Of a stretch of 64,000 nucleotides of DNA, positions 12,029 through 23,569 are shown piece by piece. Within the stretch, counting starts at the first letter, position 1. Each line of letters starts with the position of its first letter. Source of the DNA: Strongylocentrotus droebachiensis (lineage: Eukaryota > Echinodermata > Echinoidea > Camarodonta > Strongylocentrotidae). The stretch spans positions 1 through 64,000 of the forward strand of contig JAVYIG010007443.1 of NCBI GenBank assembly GCA_035222895.1. The letters run 5' to 3'. The notes under the pieces were generated by a model. That model was not told the origin of the DNA. It did not search any database and worked only from the letters and a program-made list of their open reading frames with translations. Both the position numbers and the translations under genes were made by a program.

Positions 12029-13108
12029 GATGTCAGTAGCTGACAGGGTTAAACAACATTGGTTAGCAGTGGTAGCTGTTGGAAGTCTGTACAGTTGATG
12101 CCGGAAAGGAAATATCTAGATGTCAGTAGCTGACAGGGTTAAACAACATTGGTTAGCAGTGGTAGCTGTTGGAAGACTGTACAGTTGATGCCGGAAAGGA
12201 AATATTGAGATGTCAGTAGCTGACAGGGTTAAACAACATTGGTTAGCAGTGGTAGCTGTTGGAAGTCTGTACAGTTGATGCCGGAAAGGATATATGTAGA
12301 TGTCAGTAGCTGACAGGGTTAAACAACATTGGTTACCAGTGGTAGCTGTTGGAAGTCTGTACAGTTGCTGCCGGAAAGGATATATGTAGATGTCAGTAGC
12401 TGACAGGGTTAAACATCATTGGTTACCAGTGGTAGCTGTTGGAATTCTGTACAGTTGCTGCCGGAAAGGAAATATGTAGATGTCAGTAGCTGACAGGGTT
12501 AAACAACATTGGTTACCAGTGGTAGCTGTTGGAATTCTGTACAGTTGCTGCCGGAAAGGAAATATGTAGATGTCAGTAGCTGACAGGGTTAAACAACATT
12601 GTTTACCAGTGGTAGCTGTTTGAAGTCTGTACACTTGCTGCCGGAAAGTAAATATGTAGATGTCAGTAGCTGACAGGGTTAAACAACATTGGTTTGCAGT
12701 GGTAGCTGTTGGAAGTCTGTACAGTTGCTGCCGGAAAGGATATACGTAGATGTCAGTAGCTGACAGGGAAAAACAACATTGGTTACCAGTGGTAGCTGTT
12801 GGAAGTCTGTACAGTTGCTGCCGGAAAGGATATATGTAGATGTCAGTAGCGGACAGGGTTAAACAACATTGGTTCGCAGTGGTAGCTGTTGGAAGTCTGT
12901 ACAGTTGATGCCGGAAAGGAAATATGTAGATGTCAGTAGCTGACAGGGTTAAACAACATTGATAACCAGTGGTAGCTGTTGGAAGTCTGTACAGTTGATG
13001 CCGGAAAGGAAATATGTAGATGTCAGTAGCTGACAGGGTTAAACAACATTGATTACCAGTGGTAGCTGTTGGAAGTCTGTACAGTTGATCCTAGAAAGGA
13101 AATATTTA
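12029..13108. repeat. 90-bp tandem repeat, 12 copies (array 2)
   Basis: Twelve units of exactly 90 bp start at 12029 and every 90 bp thereafter; the last ends at 13108. Consensus as in array 1, with sub-variants such as GGTTACCAGTGG versus GGTTAGCAGTGG that are shared by neighbouring units. The array lies between copy A and copy B of the retroelement block. Confidence 0.97.
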
Positions 13109-13123
13109 GATTTGGCACCAAGC

Positions 13124-13452
13124 AGGCATGATAATGAGCAGAGGGATAGATGGTCTTTCCTTCTTTTACCCTCATGAGGTCCTCCAAATAACTCGTGCAG
13201 GGGCACAGCGACCGGGCAAAATTGGGGACAAACGTCCTGTAATAATTAGTTAACCCCAAAAATGCACGTACTTCTTTGTTTGCGGTGTGGGTCAATTCGC
13301 AATAGCTGCAGTCTTACTGGGGTCAGTTGCTATCAAAAGGATATGTCCTAGATAGTGCACTTTTGGCACTTGTAACATGTTGATGGCTTTAACTTGAAAC
13401 CATGGATGGCTAGACGACTAATGACCTTCTCTAACCTTTTTACATCTCCAGT
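13124..13452 (-). pseudogene. Ty3/gypsy reverse transcriptase C-terminal fragment (copy B)
   Basis: Same content as the copy A fragment: minus-strand KEVRAFLGLTNYYRTFVPNF and an upstream GFKLKPS motif. No catalytic centre. It overlaps the single 77-bp unit. Confidence 0.8.
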
Positions 13453-14329
13453 ATATGGTTGCGTACCTCTTCGTACTGGGAAGGGGTGATACGCCTAAAT
13501 CGCTCCCTAACTGGCTAGGGATTGTGACAGGAATGCGGTACGTGCTCTATGATTTCATTATGTTCTCAATAGAGAAAGCGCTGAATACATGTGGATATTC
13601 TGAGACTACCGACTTAACTCTTATCAATGAATCCTTCCGGGGCAGGAGAGCCTGAAAAATCTAGTTGATCGGCCATTCAATCACCATGCATCTTCTTGTT
13701 CTGCCTGGTTGGCCTTATGGTGGTGGTGGTCTCTTGCATCTGGACGGATTTTAACGGTTGGCATAAATACACTTCCCCAAATTTGGCATGGTGAGACACC
13801 TACAGGGTGATTTTGTGGGGTTTTGTATCAAAATAGGTATGGTCTGGCCATCTAGTCGGGCCTTATATCTACTGTCACAATTTTGGGTTCAATATCAAGT
13901 TCTTCGGTACTACGACTACGTTATAGTTTATTGGGGAGTAAGGAAACAAAGATTTCCAATAGGGGGACAGGGAATAAGCTACGGATATAAAAGCTTTTTG
14001 ACAGTGTAGACACCCGGGACCTGGTATCTAACAAGCATATGGCACCTTCGACCTTGTGTTATAGCTTTGCTTTCATTGGCTCTCCCTACCAACCGGTTTA
14101 AAATCTCTTTTGGGGGAGCTCCGGGGTTTTTGTTTTTGGGGGGGAGGAACACCCGAGTTGGAACCTACTGCTTGCCCAAGTGTGGTGGCCCTGCCCTTTT
14201 AGAGGCATTACTCTCCCTGATTTGCCATAATTTGCAGGATCGGGATCAGCTGGGGGTGTATGTGGGGGTAGATTCTGGGTAGGGGGGCCTGCATGGTTGA
14301 GGTAGTAATGCACACTCCACACAAAATGT

Positions 14330-15398
14330 CCCTCGCCCTCACACCTTAAACGGCCTAAAATTACATTTTTACCTCTGACATTTTTACCTCTGGCATTTTA
14401 ACCTCTGGCATTTTTACCTTTGACATTTTTACCTCTGACATTTTAACCTTTGACATTTTTAACTCTGACATTTTTATTTGGCAAACAAAGGCCCCCCTTT
14501 GACGTAGGTCAACTCTTATTCCTGCTGTTCTTTGCCATCTACTTGTATCTGGGTAGTTTTGGAAGGGGCAGCAGTATTTGGTTCGGTCGTGGTGGTAAGA
14601 TTTTGCGCCTTTGTGCGTGTTGGATGTTGGCCACGGAAATCTTATGTTCTATCGCCTGTTCCATGGCCCGGGCAATCGACACCACCCCATCAAAATCATG
14701 CACACTCTTGTATCGATGCCTAATTGCCCCCTTCACCGTTATTGTCCATCAAATGTGTCATCTTTTGCGTCCCCCTGGAAGTCCACCACTGCGCTCTACC
14801 CATTCTACCAGCAATTGTAGCCGGGTACTGTACATTGCTATTGGTTCCCCCACTGTCTGCTGGGTGCAATGCAATTGCTGTAATAGTGTGGCCCGGCTTT
14901 CCACAGTTCCGTAGAACCCTCTAGTTTATATGGCCGATATCCTTCATAGAGGCCTCTAGCCCTATGCTTAAAGCAATCTGCCCAGCCTCCCCCCTCAATG
15001 ATCTCTGTACCATCCTATCTAGGGCATCCCAGGAGCATGACTTTAATCTTTTGACAAACCATCAACTTCATATTTCCACCCCTCAAAACCTACCTTGCCC
15101 CCTTTTAGCCTTAGGTCCCCACTGAAAAAGGACAATAGGTGGGGTTTTCGTTCAACCACATCCTCTTCTAATTTCAAGTTTAGGGCTGCGAAAAGAATTC
15201 TTCGCACCTCTACTGGACTATCTAGCAACTAGCTGGGATCCATTTTTCTTTGAAGCCTCCCAGGATTAGTCTCAATTGGGAAAGACACAGTATGCTGACC
15301 TTGTAGTTCTGATGTTACTGAATCCCGCCCAAACTTTTTAACCACCAGCTTTCCTACTTCTTCAAAAAATTCTTCTAACTCTCCTTCTGTCACTTGCA
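14330..15398 (-). pseudogene. Gag-like pseudogene of copy B
   Basis: Capsid-like pieces as in copy A: LLSFFSGDLRLKGGK at 15228-15043 and RHRYKSVHDFDGVV at 14736-14539, both minus strand. The reading frame is interrupted repeatedly, and the Met that could start copy A is lost here. A degraded zinc-knuckle region follows the 15-bp repeat. Confidence 0.65.
14362..14475. repeat. ~15-bp tandem repeat in gag (copy B)
   Basis: Same unit and about the same copy number as in copy A (ACATTTTTACCTCTG and variants), showing no net expansion between A and B at this locus. Confidence 0.9.
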
Positions 15399-15749
15399 GG
15401 CTGAATTCTTAATCAAGACTACCCGGTCCCCATGTATGCTTGCCATCTTATTTATTCTAGCTCAAATCACAATACGACAACAAAATAACAATATTAACTC
15501 CAAATTAAAATTAAACATTAACCAATTCTGACTAGCCACATAACTACTAGACCTGTATTATAATGGTTAACAAGCACAGCCTACATGGCAAAAGAAAACA
15601 AAAATGTGAACCGTCGGCGAGGTCTTTAACAAAACAATTTTATGCGCTGCCTCCAGTAGTTAAATATGATGGATGCTTAAACATAAAAGGCGGTTCAGGC
15701 ACGTTATCAAGGGAAATAGATGGGCTATGGTGTACAGAGGAAATATTGA

Positions 15750-15842
15750 TATGTCAGTAGCTGACAGGGATTAATAAACAACATTGGTTAGCAGTGGTAG
15801 CTGTTAGAAGTCCGTACAGTTGATGCCGGACAGGAAATATTG
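15750..15842. repeat. 90-bp unit, single copy
   Basis: One 93-bp unit of the 90-bp family, with a few inserted bases (GATTAATAAACAA in place of GTTAAACAA). It sits at the same position in the block as the 7- and 12-copy arrays, so it shows either the unexpanded or a contracted state of that locus. Confidence 0.95.
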
Positions 15843-15856
15843 AGATTTGGCACCAA

Positions 15857-18800
15857 GCAGGCATTATAATGAGCAGAGAGATAGATGGTCTTTCATGCTT
15901 TAATCCTTACGAGGTCCTCCAAATAACTTGTGCAGGGGCATGATAATGAGCAGAGAGATAGGTGGTCTTTCATTCTTTTACCCTTACGAGGTCCTCCAAA
16001 TAACTCGTGCAGGGGCATGATAATGTGCAGGGGCATGATAATGAGCAGAGGGATAGATGGTCTTACCTTCTTTTACCCTTACGAGGTCCTCCAAATAACT
16101 TGTGCAGGGGCATGATAATGAGCAGAGGGGTAGATGGTCTTTCATTATTTTACCCTTACGAGGTCCTCCAAATAACTCGTGCAGGGGCATGATAATGAGC
16201 AGAGGGACAGATGGTCTTTCATTCTTTTACCCTTACGAGGTCCTCCAAATAACTTGTGCAGGGGCATGATAATGAGCAGAGGAATAGATGGTCTTTCCTT
16301 CTTTTACCCTTACGAGGTCCTCCAAATAACTCGTGCAGGGGCATGATAATGAGCAGAGGGATAGATGGTCTTTCATTCTTTTACCCTTACGAGGTCCTCC
16401 AAATAACTCGTGCAGGGGCATGATAATGAGCAGAGGAATAGATGGTCTTTCATTCTTTTACCCTTACGAGGTCCTCCAAATAACTCGTGCAGGGGCATGA
16501 TAATGAGCAGAGGGATAGATGGTCTTTCCTTCTTTTACCCTTAAGAGGTCCTCCAAATAACTTGTGCAGGGGCATGATAATGAGCAGAGGGATAGATGGT
16601 CTTTCATTGTTTTACCCTTACGAGGTCCTCCAAATAACTTGTGCAGGGGCATGATAATGAGCAGAGGGATAGATGGTCTTTCCTTCTTTTACCCTTACGA
16701 GGTCCTCCAAATAACTTGTGCAGGGGCATGATAATGAGCAGAGGGATAGATGGTCTTTCCTTCTTTTACCCTTACGAGGTCCTCCAAATAACTCGTGCAG
16801 GGGCATGATAATGAGCAGAGGGATAGATGGTCTTTCCCTCTTTTACCCTTACGAGTTCCTCCAAATAACTCGTGCAGGGGCATGATAATGAGCAAAGGGA
16901 TAGATGGTCTTTCATTCTTTTACCCTTACGAGGTCCTCCAAATAACTTGTGCAGGGGCATGATAATGAGCAGAGGGATAGATGGTTTTTCATTCTTTTAC
17001 CCTTACGAGGTCCTCCAAATAACTCGTGCAGGGGCATGATAATGAGCAGAGGGATAGATGGTCTTTCATTCTTTTACCCTTACGAGGTCCTCCAAATAAC
17101 TCATGCAGGGGCATGATAATGAGCAGAGGGATAGATGGTCTTTCCTTCTTTTACCCTTACGAGGTCCTCCAAATAACTTGTGCAGGGGCATGATAATGAG
17201 CAGAGGGATAGATGGTCTTTCCTTCTTTTACCCTTACGAGGTCCTCCAAATAACTCGTGCAGGGGCATGATAATGAGCAGAGGGATAGATGGTCTTTCAT
17301 TCTTTTACCCTTACGAGGTCCTCCAAATAACTCGTGCAGGGGCATGATAATGAGCAGAGGGATAGATGGTCTTTTATTCTTTTACCCTCACGAGGTCCTC
17401 CAAATAACTTGTGCAGGGGCATGATAATGAGCAGAGGGATAGATGGTCTTTCCTTCTTTTACCCTTACGAGGTCCTCCAAATAACTTGTGCAGGGGCATG
17501 ATAATGAGCAGAGGGATAGATGGTCTTTCCCTCTTTTACCCTTACGAGGTCCTCCAAATAACCCGTGCAGGGGCATGAAAATGAGCAAAGGGATAGATGG
17601 TCTTTCATTCTTTTACCCTTACGAGGTCCTCCAAATAACTTGTGCAGGGGCATGATAATGAGCAGAGGGATAGATGGTTTTTCATTCTTTTACCCTTACG
17701 AGGTCCTCCAAATAACTCGTGCAGGGGCATGATAATGAGCAGAGGGATAGATGGTCTTTCATTCTTTTACCCTTACGAGGTCCTCCAAATAACTCATGCA
17801 GGGGCATGATAATGAGCAGAGGGATAGATGGTCTTTCCTTCTTTTACCCTTACGAGGTCCTCCAAATAACTCGTGCAGGGGCATGATAATGAGCAGAGGG
17901 TTAGATGGTCCTTTCCTTCTTTTACCCTTACGAGGTCCTCCAAATAACTTGTGCAGGGGCATGATAATGAGCAGAGGGATAGATGGTCTTTCATTCTTTT
18001 ACCCTTACGAGGTCCTCCAAATAACTTGTGCAGGGGCATGATAATGAGCAGATGGATAGATGGTCTTTCCCTCTTTTACCCTTACGAGGTCCTCCAAATA
18101 ACTTGTGCAGGGGCATGATAATGAGCAGAGGGATAGATGGTCTTTCATTCTTTTACCCTTACGAGGTCCTCCAAATAACTCGTGCAGGGGCATGATAATG
18201 AGCAGAGGGTTAGATGGTCCTTTCCTTCTTTTACCCTTACGAGGTCCTCCAAATAACTTGTGCAGGGGCATGATAATGAGCAGAGGGATAGATGGTCTTT
18301 CATTCTTTTACCCTTACGAGGTCCTCCAAATAACTTGTGCAGGGGCATGATAATGAGCAGATGGATAGATGGTCTTTCCCTTTTTTACCCTTACGAGGTC
18401 CTCCAAATAACTTGTGCAGGGGCATGATGATGAGCAGAGGGATAGATGGTCTTTCATTCTTTTACCCTTACGAGGTCCTCCAAATAACTTGTGCAGGGGC
18501 ATGATAATGAGCAGAGGGATAGATGGTCTTTCATTCTTTTACCCTTACGAGGTCCTCCAAATAACTCGTGCAGGGGCATGATAATGAGCAGAGAGATAGA
18601 TGGTCCTTTCCTTCTTTTACCCTTATGAGGTCCTCCAAATAACTCGTGCAGGGGCATGATAATGAGCAAAGAGATAGATGGTCTTTCATTCTTTTACCCT
18701 TACGAGGTCCTCCAAATAACTCGTGCAGGGGCATGATAATGAGCAGAGGGATAGATGGTCTTTCATTATTTTACCCTTACGAGGTCCTCCAAATAACTTG

Positions 18801-19033
18801 TGCAGGGGCATGATAATGAGCAGAGGGATAGATGGTCTTTCATTCTTTTACCCTTACGAGGTCCTCCAAATAACTCGTGCAGGGGCATGATAATGAGCAG
18901 AGGGATAGATGGTCTTTCCTTCTTTTACCCTTACAAGGTCCTTCAAATAACTCGCGCAGGGGCATGATAATGAGCAGAGGGATAGATGGTCCTTTCCTTC
19001 TTATACCCTTACGAGGTCCTCCAAATAACTCGT
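15857..19033. repeat. 77-bp satellite array derived from pol, 41 units
   Basis: Forty-one full units, mostly exactly 77 bp (a few 75 or 78), plus one 18-bp partial unit at 16009-16026. Each starts GCAGGGGCATGATAATGAGC and ends CCTCCAAATAACTCGT or CTTGT. The unit is present once in copies A and B, inside the end of the RT fragment, so the array is an amplified piece of retroelement coding DNA. Seventy-seven is not a multiple of three, so successive units are read in different frames. The many 60-90 residue open frames on both strands are by-products of repetition. Confidence 0.97.
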
Positions 19034-19285
19034 GCAGGGGCACACTTACCGGGCAAAATTGGGGACGAACTTCCTGTAATTAGTTTACCCCATAAATGCA
19101 TGTACTTCTTTTTTCGCGGTGTGGGCCAATTCGCAATAGCTGCAGTCTTACTAGGATCAGTTGCTATCCCCTATTTCAAAAGGATATGCACTTTTGGCAC
19201 TTGTAACATTATGATGGCTTTAACTTGAAACCATGGATGGCTAGCTGACTAATGACCTTCCCTAACCTTTTTACATCTCCTGTAT
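19034..19285 (-). pseudogene. Ty3/gypsy reverse transcriptase C-terminal fragment (copy C)
   Basis: The minus strand carries the remnant of the R-FLGL--YYR segment and the upstream KLKPS motif, with more frame breaks than in copies A and B. It abuts the right end of the 77-bp array, so the array grew at the junction within this fragment. Confidence 0.7.
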
Positions 19286-20089
19286 ACGGTTGTGTACCTC
19301 TTCGTACTGGGAAGGGGTGATACACACCTATATCGCTCCCTAACTGGCTGGGGATCGTGACAGGAATGCGGTGCTCTATGATTTTATTATGTTCTCAATG
19401 GAGAAAGCGCTGAATACATGTGGATATTCTGAGACTACCGACTTAACTCTTATCAATGAATCCTTCCTGGGCAGGAGAGCCTGAAAAATCGGTTGATTGA
19501 CCATTCAATCACCATGCATCTTCTTGTTCTGCCTGGTTGGCCTTATGGTGGTGGTGGTCTCTTGCATCTGGACGGATTCTAACGGTTGGCATAAATACAC
19601 TTCCCCAAATTTGGCATGGCAGGGGTGATTCCGTGGGGTTTTGTATCAAAATAAGTATGGTCTGGCCATCTTGTCGGGCCTTATATCTACTGTCACAATG
19701 CTGGGTTCAATAACAAGTCCTTCTGGGAGTGTAATCGCTTTGGGTACTACGACTAAGTTATAGTTTATTGGGGAGTAAGGAAACAAAGATTTCCAATATC
19801 TCTAAGGGGGACAGGAAAGAAGCTACGGATATAAAAGCTTTTTGACAGTGTAGACACCCAGGAAATGGTATCTAACAAGCATATGGCACCTTCGACTTTG
19901 TGTTATAGCTTTACTTTCATTGGCTCTCCCTACCAACCGGTTTAAAATCTCTTTTGGGGGAGCTCCAGTGTTTTTTTTTTTTTTTTTTTTTTTTTTTTGG
20001 GGGGGGGGGGACATCTGAGTTGGAACCTACTGCTTGCCCAAGTGCGGTGGCCCCTGCCGTTAGAGGCATTTCTCTCCCTGATTTCGCCA

Positions 20090-20228
20090 TAATTTGCAGG
20101 ATAGGGACCTGCTGGGGGTGTTTGTGGGGGTAGATTCTGGGTTGGGGGCGGGGCCTGCAGGGTCGAGGTGGTAATGCAAACTCCCACACAAAATGTCCCT
20201 CACCCCCACACCTAAAACGGCATAACAT
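20090..20228 (-). pseudogene. Gag zinc-knuckle remnant (copy C)
   Basis: On the minus strand the translation shows RCGGEGHFVWE, a C-x4-H segment of a retroviral-type CCHC zinc knuckle. The expected first Cys is displaced and the last Cys is replaced by Phe in this copy. A Pro-rich tail follows. It lies next to the 15-bp repeat, as in the other copies. Confidence 0.6.
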
Positions 20229-20372
20229 GACATTTTTACCTCTGACATTTTAACTTCTGACATTTTATTTCCTGACATTTTAACCTCTGACATTTTTACT
20301 TCTGACATTTTTACCACTCACTTTTTTTTACCTCTGACATTTTATCTCTGACATTTTAACCTTTGACATTTT
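20226..20372. repeat. ~15-bp tandem repeat in gag (copy C, longer)
   Basis: About ten units of ACATTTTTACCTCTG and variants, more than in copies A and B. The minus-strand frame shows KMSEV repeats. The right end of copy C falls at the edge of this array. Confidence 0.9.
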
Positions 20373-22291
20373 TAACTCCAATCGCTTCTAGAGAGTCCTT
20401 GAAAATTTCCCTGCATCTTGTATACGATAGCTTACCGCCTGTAAGCTTGTATGAATTCAAGAATTTACAGAAAGACAACAGTTGAAAAATTAACTCATCC
20501 ATCAACTAATCAACAATGCATGCACTACTCAAGTATCTATAAAGCATATTTACTGGGCAGGTGGATTTCCCTGAACATTGCAGAAAAAACCACCCAAGAT
20601 ACTTTACGATGCTGATCTGTTTTGCATTTTTCCAAAAGTATCTTGATGTGAGAAACACATAATTGGATATTAATTATTAACCTTAATGTTCACCAATTCG
20701 GATGATAGGATGGGGTTAGTTCACATAGACCCAATTAAATTGAAATAATAAATGCTTAAAAATTAACCAAAATGTAAAATACTACTCTCTCATTCATAGT
20801 CTCTCTCCCCCTCTCTGTCTCTCATCCAACAACAGCAAGAGACCCACAATTAAAGGCATCGTTTAACAATGTTAAATCTGAGATGCACGGCCCTACGTGT
20901 TATCAGTGTCTGTGATATAGTGTAATATTGAAGCCCTAAAAAAAATTGAGCTTCAGAATGATCAAGAAATGCCTCAAAAAAATAAAATTTCTTTGAGTGT
21001 CCGATTTTACCATACCCGGTACTCGTTTTCCCCAATAGCTCTGTAGTGTTATGAAAACTATTTGGCAAACGGTTTTCAAAATGAGTAATTCCAATCATAA
21101 ATATCTTGATAATCAGACAGGCGATCGGCTTGTTAAAGTCATGGGGTTCCTGACTCACTACAGAGTTCATATTAGTTATAACACAATACTCGATGTAGCT
21201 GGAAATAGTTATTTTGTGTCTCTTGGTCGAAGGTCAAACTTCTCTGCACAATTTATATACTTATACGCCGGAATCAGTTTAAGAGAGAAGAAAAGGGCAA
21301 ACATCTAGAAGGGATGTGCAACATGGTGAAGTTGTTATGAAATATCTTCAAAAGTTTATTCGGCTCATGGCTTCTACCTCCTTCCTTCCCCCCCCCCCCC
21401 CCCCCCCCCCCGGGTACTCTATACCGTCTTCTACTTCTATGCTCTATTGTGCTCTTCAATACTCTACTCCCTCTCGAATCAATTTTACATCACTTTTTAT
21501 ATGTTACTTATCTCTGGATTGTCCCTGTATCCCAAACCCAGCCCCAATACACTGATCAATCCCAAATGAGCTTTGTGTTCATGCACAAGTCAATAAAATC
21601 CCTTTGCCCAATCAGTAATTATTATCCGCAAAGTGACCTTTCCTATTTCCCTATCTCGGGTGTCCTAGAATCTCCCAAAATATTATTACCCCCGGTGCGA
21701 GAATTGTTTTGATATAGCTCTATAATGGGAGCAAGCCTTCTTTTCTTTCCCCTTCTCCTTTAAACATACTCTAGTTCAAAAACTTCCAACCTATAAAACA
21801 CACAAATTCCTTTAATCTTAATTTGTTAGATATGCTCCCATTAACAACATTTAATCTCGACCAACCCTTTTACATCCAGCTCCTTCTTTTTATATTTCGT
21901 TATTCCTACAATCTCACCTTTTTAAAAATTGGTTACCTTTGATAATTCCTTATCTTCTCTATTTCCTTTCTCTTATTCTTCACTATCCCCCTCCAAATCT
22001 TTATTATCTTTATTAGGCATTTTCCCTTTACCCTGTTGTTCACGACAGTTGCCATAGACAAAGGCTGATTCTTTTTTTTATATTGATTTATATAAACACA
22101 AAAGTATGGCGGGAAAACAAGATGCACATTGGGTTACTTTAGTTTGATTGCACCCTTCTGCTTATCACCACACTTACCGGGCTTTTTAAAGTCTTTTTTT
22201 GGACCTTGTAGATGAACTCCTCATTCTTGAGTGCTGTATCAGCACTTCATTACCTATGGCTCTGGACAGGGAAAGATTGGCTGCTACCTTA
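20373..22291. other. Mostly single-copy DNA, no gene recognised
   Basis: I recognise no protein here. There is a CT-rich microsatellite at ~20785-20825, one half of a dispersed inverted repeat at 21067-21157 and a poly-C run at 21389-21411. Open frames of 60-106 codons exist (the longest on the minus strand at 20850-21170), but none shows a recognisable motif or splice context. Confidence 0.5.
21067..21157 (+). repeat. Dispersed ~91-bp repeat, first copy
   Basis: The segment from AACGGTTTTCAAAATGAG to GTTCCTGACTCAC matches the reverse complement of 28861-28951 with about 11 mismatches and no gaps. The shared core includes ATCTTGATAATCAGACAGG. It may be the conserved part of a SINE or MITE; the family is not known to me. 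Confidence 0.75.
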
Positions 22292-22321
22292 TATATTTAT
22301 ATATATATATATATATATATA
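22292..22321. repeat. (TA)n microsatellite
   Basis: About 14 TA dinucleotides. It is followed by a pyrimidine-rich stretch (22322-22430) that could serve as the polypyrimidine tract of a splice acceptor at 22463. Confidence 0.9.
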
Positions 22322-22463
22322 CCTATTTCTTTTCTTACTTTCTCATTCTGTCTTCATTTCTCTCTCTATAAATATCTTTCTTTCTCACTCTTTCTTTCTC
22401 TCTCTGTCTCTTTCCACTTCCATATCCTACTTAAAGACCAAGCAGTTACTAACCTCTTTTCAG

Positions 22464-22678
22464 AGATCTGGACACTCGAACCCATGTCCTCCTTTTGTTC
22501 TGGTTTTCAAGGTTGTCTCTTCCACAGTGTGATTCCATGTGATGATGATGTTGAAGGAAGCTTTTGTTTGGAATCACTGACAACTCTCATGGAAACTGTT
22601 TGACACTTGAATTATGAAGACCCAGGCATCAGGTTCGACACTGAACAGATGAGAAGCAGGTTTCATGGAGTCAGTATG
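22464..22678 (+). other. Candidate exon of an unidentified transcript
   Basis: Upstream is a long pyrimidine tract, a perfect TACTAAC-type branch motif (GTTACTAACC) and CTCTTTTCAG ending at 22463. Downstream is ATG followed by GTAAGATAAG at 22679. All three frames contain stops, so if transcribed this is untranslated, a terminal coding exon or non-coding RNA. A second donor-like GTAAGTATG follows at 22878. This is inference from splice signals alone. Confidence 0.3.
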
Positions 22679-23569
22679 GTAAGATAAGCATGTTAATTAG
22701 CATTGTTTTGCCTGTCCAAAATATACATTTGCTTGCAGAAATTAATGTAGAGGTCTTGGAAGTATGTAGAATACAACACCAACGTTTCCTGCACATCTTT
22801 ATATACTTATTTGGCCAAGTTTGGGGGTAGGGAAAGCCCAAAGCACAAAAAAGTATTCTACTTATGCCTGCATCATGGTAAGTATGTATATTTTTGTTGG
22901 TATCTCTTTACTTTCTCTTCTTTCCTCCCTTACTAACTACCATTCTTTTCTTTATCCAGAGGCTTATTGCAATATTTGCTAGCCACTAATTTGATTGTGA
23001 AATAGAATGAGAGCATAGAGTGTATATATTTTGTATAAGATTTTTTTTAAACAATCCACATTCATCAACTCTATGGATTTGTTAACAATAAGATATGCTT
23101 TATTATGTTTTCCATGTCTGATGAAAGTGATCCATATTTTTTTTAAATATCCAATACTCTTTAAGAAATGAGCTGGTATTTCCCTGTTAAAAGACAACTA
23201 TCTGTCTTCTAAGCCAGACATGGCATGCTTGAACAGAAGTGAAGGCTATATTATGATAGTTCCATGTGCACAGTATCTCACTTCTACAAAGTAATATTAG
23301 ACAGCTTTGAGATACATGTTCAACATCAAAGCCAATTACTAATGCAATTGAAGTTCATTGTATTTTTAACCACAAAATATGAGCATATATTAGCACTACA
23401 AGTATGACTGTAAACTGTATTTGCATCTATTCAAATGGTCTGAGAGTTGAGCTCCAATCTTGTCTCTTTTTATTAGGACAAGAATTAAGATACCGGTACA
23501 CCTATGTTTATTAGCGTGTTTTACACCTTCGTTTACTGATGATGCAGATAAAACTGATGTTTTCCAACT
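22679..23569. other. A+T-rich single-copy DNA, no gene recognised
   Basis: No recognised gene or repeat. It contains the donor-like ATG/GTAAGTATG at 22875-22884 and a purine/pyrimidine-neutral A+T-rich stretch. Short open frames (for example on the minus strand at 22979-23197) show no known motif. Confidence 0.4.

Larger units (their letters stand above)
13109..15749 (-). mobile_element. Broken Ty3/gypsy-like element, copy B
   Basis: Second copy of the block, closely matching copy A from GATTTGGCACCAAGCAGG on the left to GTGTACAGAGGAAATATT on the right. It contains a single 77-bp unit (13124-13200), like copy A. Both copies share their major frame breaks, so the block was already dead when it was duplicated. 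Differences from A include loss of the possible gag start codon (CAT changed to CAG on the plus strand near 15396). Confidence 0.8.
19034..20372 (-). mobile_element. Broken Ty3/gypsy-like element, copy C (truncated)
   Basis: Third copy of the block. It follows copies A and B from GCAGGGGCAC through the RT fragment and on to the 15-bp repeat, then stops at about 20372, where sequence beginning CAATCGCTTCTAGAGAGTCC replaces the gag capsid part. It is more diverged than A is from B and has several small insertions and deletions, for example around 19160 and 19720. A T-run followed by a G-run at 19970-20010 replaces a short G-run in A and B. Confidence 0.8.

Noticed and set aside
15857..19033. 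CRISPR-like regular array
   Set aside because: Units are continuous 77-bp repeats without unique spacers, and the context is animal repeat DNA.
15930..19080. Dozens of 60-90 codon frames across the 77-bp array
   Set aside because: A 77-bp unit cycles through three frames; the open stretches are the same unit read repeatedly on both strands.
20850..21170. 106-codon minus-strand frame
   Set aside because: No recognisable motif, no splice context, and part of it overlaps a dispersed repeat. The length is plausible by chance in this much sequence.
22199..22603. 134-codon plus-strand frame
   Set aside because: Much of it is YIYIYI from a TA microsatellite and Ser/Phe/Leu from a pyrimidine tract. 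The region is better explained by a splice acceptor tract.
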